A stretch of 64,000 nucleotides of DNA from Phytophthora sp. 'mugwort' (Eukaryota > Oomycota > Peronosporomycetes > Peronosporales > Peronosporaceae). The position numbers and the translations under genes are program-made. Every line of letters starts with the position of its first letter. Positions within the stretch are counted from its first letter, which is position 1. This document shows, piece after piece, positions 41,302 through 53,600 of the stretch. Where the stretch lies: contig JAUCEF010000007.1 of NCBI GenBank assembly GCA_033558025.1, positions 8,928,001-8,992,000 of the forward strand, given 5' to 3'. The notes below the pieces were generated by a model that searched no databases, was not told where the DNA came from, and was given only the letters and a program-made list of their open reading frames with translations.

Positions 41302-42370
41302 TTAGTTAAATTGCAGCAAGCATGTGAACATGCCGTTTAGGACGCACCTTAGATACGCTTCAATGTTATTGTGACCTGCGTCCGTGACCCACAAGGGCTT
41401 GCACCTCCATTCCTGAGGACACATCTCGAACAGTCCTTCCCCATGCCAAAAGGGTACGACTTCGTCCCTGGTGCCGTGGATAATCGTTACAGGCGATCGC
41501 ACCTGATCGATGATGTCGATATTGCAGAATAAGTCGCCCGGGAATGTATAGCGGAAGTTAAAAACCACACGGAACATGGAGAGCACAGGGCTCTGAAGGA
41601 TCACGCCTGCTACGGGCTGCTCGAGATTCGACTGCCTTACTGCAAGATACGTTGTTGGCCCTGAACCAAGGGACCTGCCATATCTGAAGAAACGAAACAA
41701 GGACACTCTCATTAGGATCACACACAACAAAGATAAAGACTGCCAGGATGCGTACAGAATAATTTTGCCTGGAGGTATCTTCTTTACGTTGACAAGGTAC
41801 GCGAACGCAGCTTCAGCGTCGGCAAAACAAGCTTCTTCACTGGGTTCACCCTCACTGATGCCGTAACCAGAGTAATCATAAGACATTACATTGGCCTGAA
41901 AACAGTCAAGCAGGCCATACATTAGGCCAACCAACGGCAGGTATCAACTTCAATCGGCGTTCGAAGCTCACCTGAAGCCTCCTGCTCACTTCACGAAACC
42001 AGTCATAGATCATCCCTAGATCTGCCGCACAAAACACGAACAAGAAGGATAAAATGAGTCAGAATGACAGCTTCAATAATGGCATGTCTCTTGGCTTAGC
42101 CAACGCTCCCTTACCTTCCGCGTTGCCGTGAGAGAAAAGCACGGTGTATTCAGCCTTACTGCAAAGTGGATTTCAACGTCAGCACCCGGTCATTGTAATA
42201 CCCTTAGGGATACCAATGGACCCCATTCAATAATTTGCAGCATACTCGTATGGGATAAAAAACGCTGGGATCCTGTTGTGTATGGCCGTCACGAGGAAAA
42301 AGTAGCGCCGCGTGTATCCGTACGTGGCCACCGGCGGCTGAAATACCAGCGCAGACACCGTGTTGCCCAT
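41302..42370 (-). CDS. ABHD17: ABHD17-like alpha/beta hydrolase
   Basis: Five exons (42370-42246, 42158-42115, 42021-41972, 41895-41756, 41683-41302) encode 246 residues; human ABHD17 proteins are ~290-330. The product begins MGNTVS, where Gly2 could be myristoylated and so tie it to membranes (animal ABHD17 uses N-terminal Cys palmitoylation). Fold landmarks are LFSHGNAEDLG (oxyanion region), SYDYSGYG, the nucleophile elbow GRSLGSG, the acid in HGTRDEVVPF and the base in AGHNN. All three catalytic residues are present. ABHD17 enzymes remove palmitate from membrane proteins such as Ras and scaffold proteins at the plasma membrane. All intron junctions keep the frame. Reading through the fourth intron would insert an unrelated hydrophobic segment before YGRS, so the spliced form is preferred. 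Confidence 0.88.
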
Positions 42371-42838
42371 CGTGCGCAGCAATTGCAGCGGCTCTCCCAA
42401 GTCGCAATCCGTCGGTGCAACTCCAGTCGTCGATACCTCCTTCGTGCAATAATACTGTTAAGGAATGCGTCTGCACCGGTCGGGTACTGGCGGGACGCTC
42501 GTTACTTGCCCGCGTGTCTGTTGCTGTCTCCCGGCAGTGGGTCCGCTAATAAATAGAATGTCACCCTCTAGAAACTGATCATCGGTTTATATGGATTTTT
42601 GTATGGGCCAGAGTGAAGCTGAAGCACAAGGGTACGCCGAATAAGAATGTGACAGGATGTCAAAGATCTTGTCGGTATGCTGCATTTATTCGCCGTCTAC
42701 CGATGATCATTCGAATTCAGCTCAGGCTAGTTCGGTGCTGTTGCTGTACAGTGGCAAGCTAGAAATGGGTCAGCGATATACAGCGTTCACCTCTGGAGGC
42801 GCTGGCGCTTCACCGGATGGTTTATGCCTGACAGGTCT
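42371..42838. other. Upstream region of ABHD17-like gene
   Basis: About 470 bp between two minus-strand reading frames. It should contain the ABHD17-like promoter. No coding segment is supported. Confidence 0.4.
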
Positions 42839-43288
42839 TCATCGATGGCGCGGGTTCATGCTACGCTCATCTTCGTCGACTAGAATGCCTTCTTTTCGAA
42901 GCAGGTTCGTAAAACTTCCTCGGTTCGATGGGGTGAGATCCGGCTGTGGTGGGTTACGAACGATGGCCAACGGATTTTCGCGTCTGGACGCCACCGGCGC
43001 AGATAACAGCAACGACGGATGCGATGTTATGGAGCTGAGCGCGAGTTGCTGTACGTACTTGTGATCTGCATCGTCCAATTCCGTCCATGGAGCTCGGTGC
43101 AGCCTCCTTGACCGTCGCTTGGGGCGTGCACGTCGAGGCCACGGCGGCATCACATCGCGCATTGTCTTCGCATAGTCCAGCCAGTCACTCGCCCATGTGT
43201 TAAGTCGTTGGAGTCCAGGCACATTCGCCAGCAGCAGCGACTTAACACTGTGCGGTCTGCGTTTTACTGCTTTATAAAGCGTCTGCAT
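42839..43288 (-). CDS. Basic unknown protein, doubtful
   Basis: A 149-codon minus-strand frame starting at an ATG at 43288; the frame is open further upstream to 43513. The product is Arg-rich (RRARPKRRSRRLHRAPW) with a helical front half (VKSLLLANVPGLQRLNTW) and a small conserved-looking end (FTNLLRKEGILVDEDE). I do not recognise it. Upstream exons could exist but the plus strand is also open here, so the coding strand is uncertain. Confidence 0.4.
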   Translation of the reverse strand: MQTLYKAVKRRPHSVKSLLLANVPGLQRLNTWASDWLDYAKTMRDVMPPWPRRARPKRRSRRLHRAPWTELDDADHKYVQQLALSSITSHPSLLLSAPVASRRENPLAIVRNPPQPDLTPSNRGSFTNLLRKEGILVDEDERSMNPRHR

Positions 43289-43790
43289 GATCTGCAGCTC
43301 CTGTTTTCTCCTCGACTGGTTCCTACAAGTCCCATACGAATCTCTATCAGTCCGCACGCTCAACAACCACCTACAGGAGAGAATATCCCACTTTTTCTCC
43401 GCCTCCGTGGCGCTGGAGAACGTGAACCCCGACGTCAACGAGCCCTTCGTCCCCTCACCATCTGCACGCAAACACAATTCACAAGTACAGCATCTAATTA
43501 ACCTCACTGACATCCGGAATACCTATAATTTAGTGCTAGCCAAGCTGCTCTACGGTTTCGTACCAGTGAGAAGAGGTAGCTGCGAGATGGTCGATGAGTC
43601 TCCGCGTAGCTTGGTGAATGGCGAGAACGTCACGCGACGACAGTCACCATAGTGCCGCCTGGTAATCAGCCGCCTTTTCTCCATCCTGGACGCGCTGTCC
43701 GACGACCGCATGGGGCTCGCGTACGAGGACAGCGTCTTGAGGATCGGCCGCGGCATCGTGCGCGCACTTGTGTCAAAAACGGCTATCTGA
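43287..43790 (+). other. Possible gene fragments on plus strand next to MITE
   Basis: Two plus-strand segments read like real protein. One lies near 43315-43460 (LNNHLQERISHFFSASVAL, then ENVNPDVNEPF). The other lies near 43685-43765 (LDALSDDRMGLAYEDSVL, then RIGRGIVRAL). Both have GC-rich third positions. They lie in different frames, separated by a low-quality stretch, and the second runs straight into the palindromic MITE. They may be exons of a broken host gene. The family is not recognised. Confidence 0.3.
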
Positions 43791-43961
43791 AAACCGGTAA
43801 GATACCTGCGTTTCGGTATAACCTACTACTTATTTCATTTTTAAAAAAACCTACTACTACAGTACTTATTTCATTATTTATTTCATTATTAATGAAATTA
43901 GTAGTAGGTTATACCGAGACCAGGTATCTTACCGGTTTTCCGATAGCCGTTTTTGACACAA
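43768..43961. mobile_element. Palindromic MITE (~195 bp)
   Basis: Almost the entire element is an inverted repeat. The left ~75 bp begins TTGTGTCAAAAACGGCTATC and returns in reverse complement at the right end, around an AT-rich centre of about 45 bp. A shared GGTATAACCTACTAC module occurs in both arms. Partial matches to the same module lie at about 44011-44021, 46835-46853 and 50433-50450, so the family is repeated across this transposon-rich tract. A clear target duplication was not identified. Confidence 0.75.
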
Positions 43962-44540
43962 AGTAACGCGCACGATAAGAAAAGGTTAAATTTAATCTTT
44001 TCTGCGTCTCGGTATAACCTAGAGAGCACCGTTGAAACAGACAATAGTTGAGACACATCGCACAGGCACACTGTCAATCAGATAAGCTGCCAGCACATCG
44101 GACAAACTGGCATCGCCATGGACAAAGTAGAAACGTCGCGGATACCGCGCACACAATCACATGGACGCTTCCAAATCATTCGGTTATGAAGTATTTTAGT
44201 GTCTGCCGCTCTTAGCAAACTAGGTGTAATGCCTCCTTGCGCGTCTGACCGAGGCCGTACTCCCAGCTTGAAGGTATTCATTCTGGCGCTCGCATGCACC
44301 ACCGACGCCACTGGAGAGGGCGGAACGCGGCTTCGGAACCCACAGAGGGGCGCGCAGCAGACATGGCTTCTAAGAATTATCACCGTGCGACCTTCTATAT
44401 TTTAAGCTCGTTTTTAGGAACACGCTCACGTTTTCCCTAGACGTTGAACGAGTGGTGGACATTCGCAGTCACAGCCCGACGCTCCCGCTTACAACTCCTC
44501 TTCTATCAAACCCGACACCCCCGCTGCTCACTCAACCAGA

Positions 44541-45375
44541 ATGGGTCCACCGTACGTCTGGATCAGCCTAGCAAGCAAGCAAGATACGCAAGAAATCAAC
44601 CGTTGGCTGGATCGCTGTCGCACATTCCGGACTCCAACAAGTCACAGTGTGCGCTGTCAGCTATGCAATATCAACTTGGATGACCACAAGATGAGATATC
44701 GAATGCTCGAATGTATCTCCACGACGTGCAAGGCCTTCATCGGGGATACGTGTGATTGGAGACAAAAGATCCTGACTTGTGAGCGACAGAGCTGAGCGAC
44801 ATCTACCAGCATGGGCGGCACCTTACCGACATCGCATCGACCCGGAAGCCAAAGCTGAGTAGGGAGATGAAGACATATGCAGAGCCGCTGATTGCAATGC
44901 GAATGAAGCCAAACCGAACCCACAACAACGTCCTCGACCATTTCGACCACGCCGTAGGAGCGTCGCCCGTACTGCGCCAAGTCCAGACATTTATCGGCCA
45001 CTTCAAGCGCACGAGACTCAACGAGACCGACTTCGTGGAGGACATGGTAAAGCTCGTGAAGGAGACGAAGTTCACGTCGGGCATGTAGGATGGTGAGGCG
45101 TTCACTATTGGATATGGTACCAAAGAAGACGGGACGCCTTCAATCGGAGAAGGCCTCGACGAAGATCCGGCAATCGTTGGGATATCGACTCCTTACATGG
45201 TGAAGATGCTACGCTACGCTGTGGGCCACGTTGTTCACATCGACACTACTTACAAGCTCGACCAATCTCGATACCCTGCTCTCGTATTGGGCGTGTCCGA
45301 TCATTCACGCTCCTTCCACCCTGTGGTGATGTTTGTCACATCTCACCAAAGTGTTACTAACTAGTTCATGGCTTT
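44541..45375 (+). pseudogene. MULE-type transposase remnant
   Basis: Plus-strand fragments in two frames and at least two in-frame stops (for example at 45086-45088) together read as a Mutator-like transposase. The front has a zinc-binding-like region with Cys pairs (CQLCNINL). The back has HVVHIDTTYKLDQSRYPALV followed by a VSDHSRSFHPV stretch, which matches the MULE catalytic core around the first Asp (DTTYKL). The catalytic core is truncated soon after VTSHQS. A frameshift lies near 44790. The element cannot make a working transposase. Confidence 0.7.
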
Positions 45376-45446
45376 CCTCGTATGAGGTACCGTACAGACG
45401 CGCTCGAAGCGACGAATGAAGTTGCAATCTCGCATTCACTTCAAAT

Positions 45447-46724
45447 TCAAGAGCGGTTCGTCGTAGACGCATCGTCCTCTACGCCTTCATACCAGCGGTC
45501 AAACACCTTATGCGGCTGTTTATCGTCGTACACGCGCATGACGAAGCAGTGCCTGATCCAGCGAGCGCACGATGCACCGGCAATGTAGACACCGGGCGCT
45601 AACGCATAGTCGGCAAGACCCGACAAACTGGTGATCGAGCGGCGCGCCTTGTTCTCAGCAAACACGTTGCACGCGATGGGGTACGACATTGGCGTAGGAA
45701 CGCGAGAAACTTCTTGATGTCGCCGTTCGGCACGCCGTCCTTCTGCTCGTCCTTGGTAACTTGGCGTTCCTCAACGCTTCGATCAGCTTTAGTGGTACGA
45801 TGTTGCTGTCACCCAAAATGTGGCACGCGATCCTTACAGCCATGGAGAAACAGCGGCCGTCCGCGGAGTCCGTGTCGGTCGACGGAAACTTCTTGTTGAA
45901 TTTCGCGTAGGTCAGGTTAGCAAAGATCCTTCCACTTGTCGATGCGCAGCATTTCCTTGGCGAAGCCGTCCTCAAATAAAATAGTAGCCCGGAGTGGCGC
46001 AGAAGCGGTGGCTATCATCGCACCGCTGCATGAGGTAGGCTTCGTTTGGCTTGTCGTAGTTGCCCTGTCAAGGAGAGCCCACACGTCCCAGCACTTCGTG
46101 GTGTCGTAAACCACACCCGCCTCCGTGATGTTTCGAGCCCCGGTGATAAGGTGGAGAAGAGACGGAAATTGGTAGGGGCAGCTGCGCAGACAGCCGGCGT
46201 CGTGAAGACAGCATCCTCGTTTGCTACTTCACGCTCCAATGGTTCCGCAGCTCCCGCGCTGCGATAGGTGCGCAGGCGACGCCGACGCTTTAATTGCAAG
46301 TCAGAATCGCTGTCCTCATAGTTGCTGGATCCTATCGCAATGACCTCATGCTCCACGTCAGTTTGCCCACAATGATGGTTGAGTACTGTCCTCCGCTGGG
46401 TCACAGCTTGTTGGTCCTCCCTTGTCCGTGTGATCGCTTGAGTCTCCGAGCTCCTCCGATAGCGACCTCGGCAGAAGCACCTGTTCAATGGTCTCTGGCT
46501 GGTCTTCCAGGAAGGGGTCCTGGATGACTAAAGTCCAGTCGTCCTCGCTTGGCCAACGTAGTCTTCGGTGCTGACAGCACCAGTCCATCTACCTCATCAC
46601 CTAGCTCCTTATAGTCAAGCTTTATGATTAGCTTGAGCCACTTCTCCTCCTCTCCAGCAGCGCCCGGAGTGCATGCGAGCGCCCGGACTGAGGGCCAAAC
46701 AGTGGAAGACATCGGGCTACTCAC
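45447..46724 (-). pseudogene. Transposon-associated cysteine-peptidase-like remnant
   Basis: Minus-strand pieces in several frames make one degraded protein. Reading downstream, they include a Ser/Asp-rich front with a basic patch (LQLKRRRRLR), then ADGRCFSMAVRIACHILG, then DGVPNGDIKKFLAFLRQ, and after a frameshift LADYALAPGVYIAGASCARW followed by RHCFVMRVYDD. The D-G-x-C box and a later His-bearing strand recall OTU-type cysteine peptidases, which some DNA transposons carry. At least three frame changes and internal stops are present. The assignment as peptidase is inference. The neighbouring MULE remnants suggest it belonged to the same or a related element. Confidence 0.45.
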
Positions 46725-47019
46725 TAGTAAGTGTATAGCGCTAATCCGGAAATGAGACTTTTACGGCTTCCTAGCGTTAGGTGCCCTGGTCGCAACCCAA
46801 GCCAAGTTGGTGTATCCGACCGTTATGATTCCCTCTATAACCTACTACTTATTTCATTATTAAATAAGAGAGTGAGTATTGCGACCGACTGGGTCATGCA
46901 GCCGGAGAACGATGCAGGACGTTCCTGACTCTGTATTCACTCCGTACGGATACAATTTTTATACTTGTATACAAGTCTGCAAAGCCACTCATTCGGAGAA
47001 ACGCGTGTCGAGCATACGA

Positions 47020-48575
47020 ATGGAACCAGGAACGGAGCGGAGATCAAGGAAGCGGCCCCCGTTGGACTCTCACGAAGGAGGATGGGGTCGCGATGTATCT
47101 GAGAGCTGTGAGATCGACTCTGCCATGTCGCGGGAATCTGCTGCATTTGTAACAGACGGCGACGTGGAGTGGCGCGCAGACTCCACCTTAATCGATACGT
47201 CTCGGGTCGATAGCAACTCCATCGAAGATCCGTGCTCCGAAGAGGGGCGTCTCTACGAGTGTCCAGACTTGGAAAAGACGAAACTCGCTTCGTGGGATGA
47301 ATTTCACGCCTACGTGGACAGTACCAGAAAAACGCTACATGCAAGTACTCAGCGGTGAATTACTTCGTACGAACTGTACGCTACTGTACGCTAAGCTAAC
47401 TGTTACTCTGTAGGGGTTCCGAGGCCGCTCTAACAAGAGCGTAAGCGAACGCAACAAGTGTATCCAGCGCTCACAAATGTCGTCTGCATCGCTTATCCCA
47501 GCCGAATGGAAGAGTTACGCTAAGACTTTGATCTGCACCCACGGAGGCAAGCATAAGTACCGGGTCAAGGCAAACGTCCGCGGCAAGAAGTGCGTCCTAT
47601 TGAGTGCAGGGCACAGGTTTATGCTTACTTTAGTCGGTCGCAGTCTGTTGCCGTCTGTCGCAGTAGGTTACAGTTGGTTACAGTATGCCTGTCAAATACA
47701 GTCGGTCACGTTCTGATACCGACTTGGCAGTCGGTCGCATTCTGGTTTTTACTAACTATGCGCCTATGTGTCATTATATTAATGCCTGCCTCCGAATAGT
47801 TAACATTTCGATACAGGAATTCACCGTGTATGTGACAAAGGCTATGCTGGCACATAACCGCCACCTCGGAGTGCGAGTGCTCGTAACCGTCTCACTGGAC
47901 GGCGAGCTTTTGGAGACTGTGGACTCCCTGCGGAAAGCAGGCGCGTCTAAAGCATTCTCAGATTTTTGGTGGGACAAACAGAGAGTAACCCGATCCCACA
48001 AGATGCCCGAATCTTGTTCGATCGCTCAAGAAGCGGGAACAAGGATTTTTAAACCGTGCGCAGCGTCTCAAGAGCTGGATGCTTGAGTTCTGCGGAGTTC
48101 CAGGGAACATCGGTCACATATTCGTCGATTCCTTGAACGGGAAGGTTTGTAGTTCAAATGTTATTATTCTGAATCCGAGGTCATCACTCACGAGTTCTTT
48201 GTTTATTCTGTGTATGTTTGTTCATTTAAGAAAATTGCTACCTGCATTACATTGCAAACAAAGCACATGGTTGATGTTTTTCGTAGGTTCCCTGAAGTAT
48301 TAATGATTGATGCGACCCATGGAACGAATTTGTCGAAGTACAAAATATTTTCGATTATGGCACATGACGCTTATGGCAATGTCATGTATGTACAACATGT
48401 TGTTGTTCAAAACGAATGCGCAGCAACATTGTTTTCGGCGATTGAAGAGTTCAAGAAGAACAACCCCTCCTGGCATAAGTTGCAGTGCGTGGTGATTGAC
48501 AAAGATTTCACGGAAATTGGAGCCTTGAACGCTTTACCAACGTGCGAATTTACTATGTCAATTCCACGTGGTTAA
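47020..48575 (+). pseudogene. ZSWIM/MULE-type transposase remnant
   Basis: Plus-strand fragments in different frames resemble the ZSWIM1/3-like transposase group. From the front these are WDEFHAYVDSTRKTL (~47297), IPAEW-K-YAKTLICTHGG (~47498) and KHKYRVKANVRGKK. A degraded stretch full of short tandem CAGTCGGT-like repeats follows (47630-47740), then FTVYVTKAMLAHNRHLG, and finally a good RNase-H-like core at 48255-48575 with FPEVLMIDATHGTNLSKYK, VVIDKDFTEIGAL and a truncated end. The D in MIDATH and the D in VIDKDF fit two of the catalytic acids. Multiple frame breaks make it a pseudogene, unless unrecognised introns join the pieces. Confidence 0.6.
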
Positions 48576-50665
48576 ATATTTGCGAGAAGAAATTTCCTGT
48601 GCTGGTACCGATTTACGTTGTGGCAGAAGGACCAATTGGAGCTTCGTAAGAATACGTTGCAGTATCTACGATACCGCTATCTTCCTATGCTCTTGTGATA
48701 ACTTTTAATACATTTTTACTCAGCTTCTTCGATATCGCCCAAGCTGGCTTCTTGTCTACGTGTCAGTAAAAAAAGGCCAGGTTATGTAGAGCTATCTACC
48801 CGATGGACATGATGACGTACGCTTGATCGGTGTGCTGTCTACAGCTACCTGATGGCCCAGTGAAGTGGCCTTAGGCTTTCAAGAAGTTACTTATGTGTAA
48901 ACAAAAACAGTTGTGTAGAGCTACCCGATCGGCAGGGTGACGGGAGAATCTACGAAGCGCCGGTGCAGAGAGGAGACGTACAGATGTTAACGGTGACAGG
49001 CCAAGGAACAGCAGGGTTGAAGCGAAAAGCTGCCCGTGTTGCTATGCGGCGTTTGCCCATGGTGATACGCGGCGATATCCGATTTCAGCTGCCAGTCCTA
49101 TAAATATACTATAAACGCGAAACCACTCGCCCCGAAGCGCCGAGCATTTTTTTAACGGCACTAGCCTCACACACTCGCACTTTGCTATCAGACCCGGTCG
49201 AATCATGCAGTCAAAGTCACGTGATAAGGAGTACGATAAAGAGTACGACAAGATATATATATAGAGGATTGGGCTGGTAGTGCTGCTTGTTTCAGGTGTG
49301 GTGGTGGTGGTTATGATTGGGATTAAAAGAGATGGTAAACGAAAAACCTAGGGGGTGGAGTGTCGTTGGAATTATCCGTGGAACGACATGAACTGATGTC
49401 CTGGAGCGACAGCTGCGAACCAGGCCTTCAGATGGATGGAACGGGAAAGCGCGGGTTCGTGCAGAACAACGGAACCGAATCCAATGTTCAGAGAGCGCAC
49501 GCCCATTAGTCTGGGATCTGGCCGCGGGTGACCAGAATCAGACGGTCCTTTAGGGATATACTCGATTTCCGTAGCAGTCTGACCCCAGGCGGTACATAAA
49601 AAAAATTTCAGCGTCGGAGTCGTCAATGAGCTGGAATTCGCGCTTTTGAGTCTCGATACCTTTGTGCATGGAGATAGATCTTTGGGGGCCAATGTTCACG
49701 ATACCTTTGCCTATGGGGATAGACCTTTAGGGGCCAATGTTCACGATAACACCGTGAATGGTAGGAATAGCGACAGGGTCTTGAGTCGGTAGGTCAGTTA
49801 GAGGCATGAGCTGAAAAGCAGGTTCAGGTAAAACCACCGTGTTGTCGTGCACTGGGAGGATGTCGGCGTCTGCGCCAAATGAAAGTTCGACAGGAGAATC
49901 GAGAAGCGCAAACGCTGATTTGGCTGTCTTGATACGGCCATTAGAGAAGGAGCAAATCGTACCGTTGATTCGAGCTTCAGTCCCCGGGGTGTAGCCTGAC
50001 GTGTCAACATCGTGGCCAGCAGCGACAGTATAGTAAGGCTTCTTGATGGCATAATGGTCACGGCCAGTAGCATCACGACGCACACTACCCAGAAGCGCTG
50101 CATAGCATAGTGCACATATCTTACCAAACCGAGTGAAATGAAGCGCTGCATAGCATTGTGCACAAATCTTACCAAACCCAAAAGATGCAAACTCACATTT
50201 GTATTGATTTATTGCAAACTCATATTTTTACCCCCAATATCGTATTCTTTTCACCTGCAATCCTTTCGAAAATTCAATACCTTTTACAAAAAGGCACTTT
50301 TATAAAACCGTATTATTTGAACTTTATATAGAATCGATTTTTATTTGTCTTGGAGGCGATTAATAAAATCTGATGGGTTGTACGTATTAACGTCACTGTT
50401 AGCACACCAGGATAATGAAATAATTAATAGGTTATACGAGACGCAGAAATAGATTAAATTTTAATGTTTTTCTTAAAAAATAAAAAAGCAGTTGTCGAAA
50501 ATGGGCTCTTCCAAACCAGATAGGTATTATTGCTTTTTTGGTAGATAGTGTCCATTCTCATACCGCATTAAACCGATATAACTTCCGTAGAAATCCAAGC
50601 AAAGGCCGCGTGCAACTTGAAGTCGAGCACGTTGCCGAAAAGCCGACCGTGTACTGAGCTGGGAT
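48576..50665. other. Repeat-rich tract with fragmentary minus-strand frames
   Basis: This 2.1-kb stretch holds no gene I can support. Two minus-strand frames, 50083-49727 and 49692-49372, read like pieces of one degraded protein (GTEARINGTICSFSNGR, then ARLMGVRSLNIGFGS-like), split by two copies of a 45-bp tandem repeat at 49654-49698 and 49699-49743. A second direct duplication lies at 50092-50130 and 50140-50178. A partial copy of the 43768 MITE module lies near 50433. GTAGAGCTACC-type motifs recur at ~48787, 48838 and 48914. It is probably transposon debris plus the upstream region of the next gene. Confidence 0.45.
49654..49743. repeat. Two-unit 45-bp tandem repeat
   Basis: Units 49654-49698 and 49699-49743 share CGATACCTTTG, GATAGA and GGGGCCAATGTTCA and differ at only a few positions. 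The array interrupts a degraded minus-strand reading frame. Confidence 0.8.
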
Positions 50666-53600
50666 ATGGGGCTACTACTCCATCTAGCAGTCTATATTTT
50701 GCTGCTCGTGGCTGGTTTTGAGGTGCGAATATCGCAATGGATTTATTATATCCGTCATCATTCTTACTGAGACTTCTTGTCGACAGATATGGCGCTTACT
50801 GGTGGGCTCCATCTTTACGCTGATTATGAAAGGTACATGGGGACGATGTTGACTGCAGTGTTTTAACTTAGTAGCTCACTCTCAGTTTTAATCTGTGAAC
50901 CAGTCGGACTGCTGAGGAACATTGCAGTCGATCCACACACGAAGGTTTCCGTGACTGCTGCAGCAGTGAAGATCTCGCTCTGGACGCAGCTATGGAAGTT
51001 CCTGCGCGCACCTAAGAGAGAGAAGCTCCTTATCTTGACGTTACCTTCTGTTCACTTGCTGGTGGTCACGTCTCGTGCGAAGCCTTCGTCGTCGCCTCCA
51101 TTCTGGCAGAAGCTGGACACATCTATCGGCCTCAAGGACATTCGACACCCCGTATGGATTGGCGCTCGTGTGTGGATTCCACGTTTGACGTTTATCTGTC
51201 GCTGTGTTCACGCCGTCGAACTGGGTGTGGGCTCTATCTCGGTGGACGTGCTGCAGAAAGCCGAAGATGCAGTCACACCGGTGCTTAGCATCCAGGTAAT
51301 GAACACACACAATCAGCAAATTTCGATAGGGTTCAAGACACTAACGTCGTGGTTGCTGGCGTAGCATGGTAGTGCGTATGTGAATGCAGTGTTTCATACG
51401 GAGACCAATGAACTATCGTGTACAGTGACATTATCTCGAGACGAATCGATGCAAATCATCGTACAAGGGCTAGATGCAACCGCAGTGCTTGGCCGCACTA
51501 AAGTAATCATCCGCGTACCAATCTGTTCCAATCTTGAAGACTTGCGCGCTCCAATTCCTTCAGCATATTCGGTGGTTATAGCCTTGATCCAAGTGAACCT
51601 CGATCTCGAGCATACTCTTCAATCGGTATTGTGTCCAAAGCAGCAGCAGAGCTCTGAAGCCCCCAATGCTGCTTTAAATTCGCCTACGGCTGACTCGAAT
51701 ACTATGGAAAGTCTCGTAGAATCTTACATGCGTCAGGAGTTATCAGTGCTGCGACTTGCTGAGATCAGCCCGGATGATTTTCACTTTGAAATTCACCAGT
51801 TGGAAATGAATGTCATTGACAAAGCTTCGTCATGTAGTGCTGGGTCTAAATGCGCCCTGGAATTGAACGATTTTAGCGTCGCGTTGTCGGACGGTTCTAC
51901 CGGTAGACAACAGCTCGGAGCTGGTAAATCAGACTATCCAGTTGTAGTCCGGGACGCAAATCTGGCGCTCGGACAGCTAATTATTCGTGTACAAGAAGAA
52001 GATGGAATCAACGTCGTATCGCCGTTAGTCAAGCTGGATGGATTAAAGCTTAACGCGGAAGGCACGCTTTCTGCCGACGTTCCAAGCGCAAATATCTTGG
52101 ACGAAATTGATGAGAATGATGCCACGCAGTCTTCCTTGTATTTCCGGTCTTCAATAAGTGGAGGAAGCCGCGGCTTGGATGTGGTGATTTCAAAACAATT
52201 TGAACCTTGGGTGTCGTCTTGCTGCAAAATAATCGACAAGATAGTGCTTAAAGTGCATCGAAGCCCGCAGCCTTTGCTTGAAGACGTATATCAAGTTGAG
52301 GAATGGTCGGCATTCGATTATTGCGAAATCGAGTTGGATGCTCACTTTAAGATGCTGAAGACTCAGGTTATACTACTTTCTCTTGATCAGACGTGCGATG
52401 TCCTGCCAAAAGGTGTCCCAAGCATAAGTTTAGCTCTTGGTGAGATCAGCGTGTACGCTCATCCATTTGTGAACGAAGATCATCTAGGAGTTCGAGCAAA
52501 GGTAGATATCCAATGCTCTCGGTTGAAAGCATCCTATTTCATGAGCAACGATCTGGTCAAGTGTCCGTTCTTATCACTTGATTTTGTGCGGGTCTTTATT
52601 TCTCCTGTCGCCACTATAATGCAGAGCGAGGCACTAGCAGAGATTGAAATGGAAGCAGAATGGGTGGAAGTTAAATGGGCTCCAGATGTCCTACATGCGA
52701 TTGGAGGAGCAATCGAATTGGGGATCTTTATCATGGCATCATTCCTGCATGAATCAAGACATTTAGTACCACAAAAGAAGGACATTACATCTTACTGCGG
52801 ATGGAAGGAATCTTCCAGTTTCAAAGTGTCACCAATGCGTCAAATTGCAAATGTAACACAAGATACTATCTCTCCTGGTGAAGTGATAGCTTTTCGGTGC
52901 GTCGCAAAACGGATTTGTGCTATATTCCCATACGTTTACGGTGCACAGCGTCGTGTCGACTGTATTACAGTCGACACATTTACTGTGAGCTCCGAGAAAA
53001 CTATAGGGCGTCTACGGATTTCTATTTTGGATGCGAAAGCATTTCCAAGTCAACAATCGTCAGGTGAAATACCTTTGTTTCCGGCAAAATCTTGCCACAA
53101 ACGAGCTCAATTGCGGCGGAATTCATTCACGTCTCGTGCATTGCAAATCCGCGCAGTGCGTCGGAAAGAGTCATCAACGCCTGAGCCAGGAGTTTCTGAC
53201 CATGATGCTGCATTTTTTGTTCTTGATTGTTTCTCGCTTGAAGAGAACCAGGTCGTTGGGAGCACAAAAACGGTAATCGACCTCTTTGTTCATGGTGTTC
53301 AATTGGAATGGGATATATCAACACAATTGCGAATCATGGAACTCATTCGACGAATTACTTTTTCATCCTGGGAGATGATTTATCGCGCTCGAAGTACCTA
53401 CGCAATTCATTGTACTCCGTCTGATAGCAGATACAATCGCCTTCATGGTTTGAATCCCCCGTTGGATGATCTTGACGAGTGTTTACGCTACGAAAAGCTA
53501 TTTGCTGATCTGATTAGTGCGTCGGGCGACAAGTTGCATCGGCTACATGCCACAAACCTCTCTGTTAATGCAAAACTTTGCAAAGAAGTTGTCATCCACC

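Noticed and set aside
42657..43064. Plus-strand frame across the Arg-rich minus-strand frame
   Set aside because: It has poor composition, no match and no splice context; the minus-strand frame is somewhat better though still doubtful.
49042..49251. Short minus-strand frame beginning SYSLSYSLS
   Set aside because: It comes from a simple AGTACGATA-type repeat, not from coding sequence.
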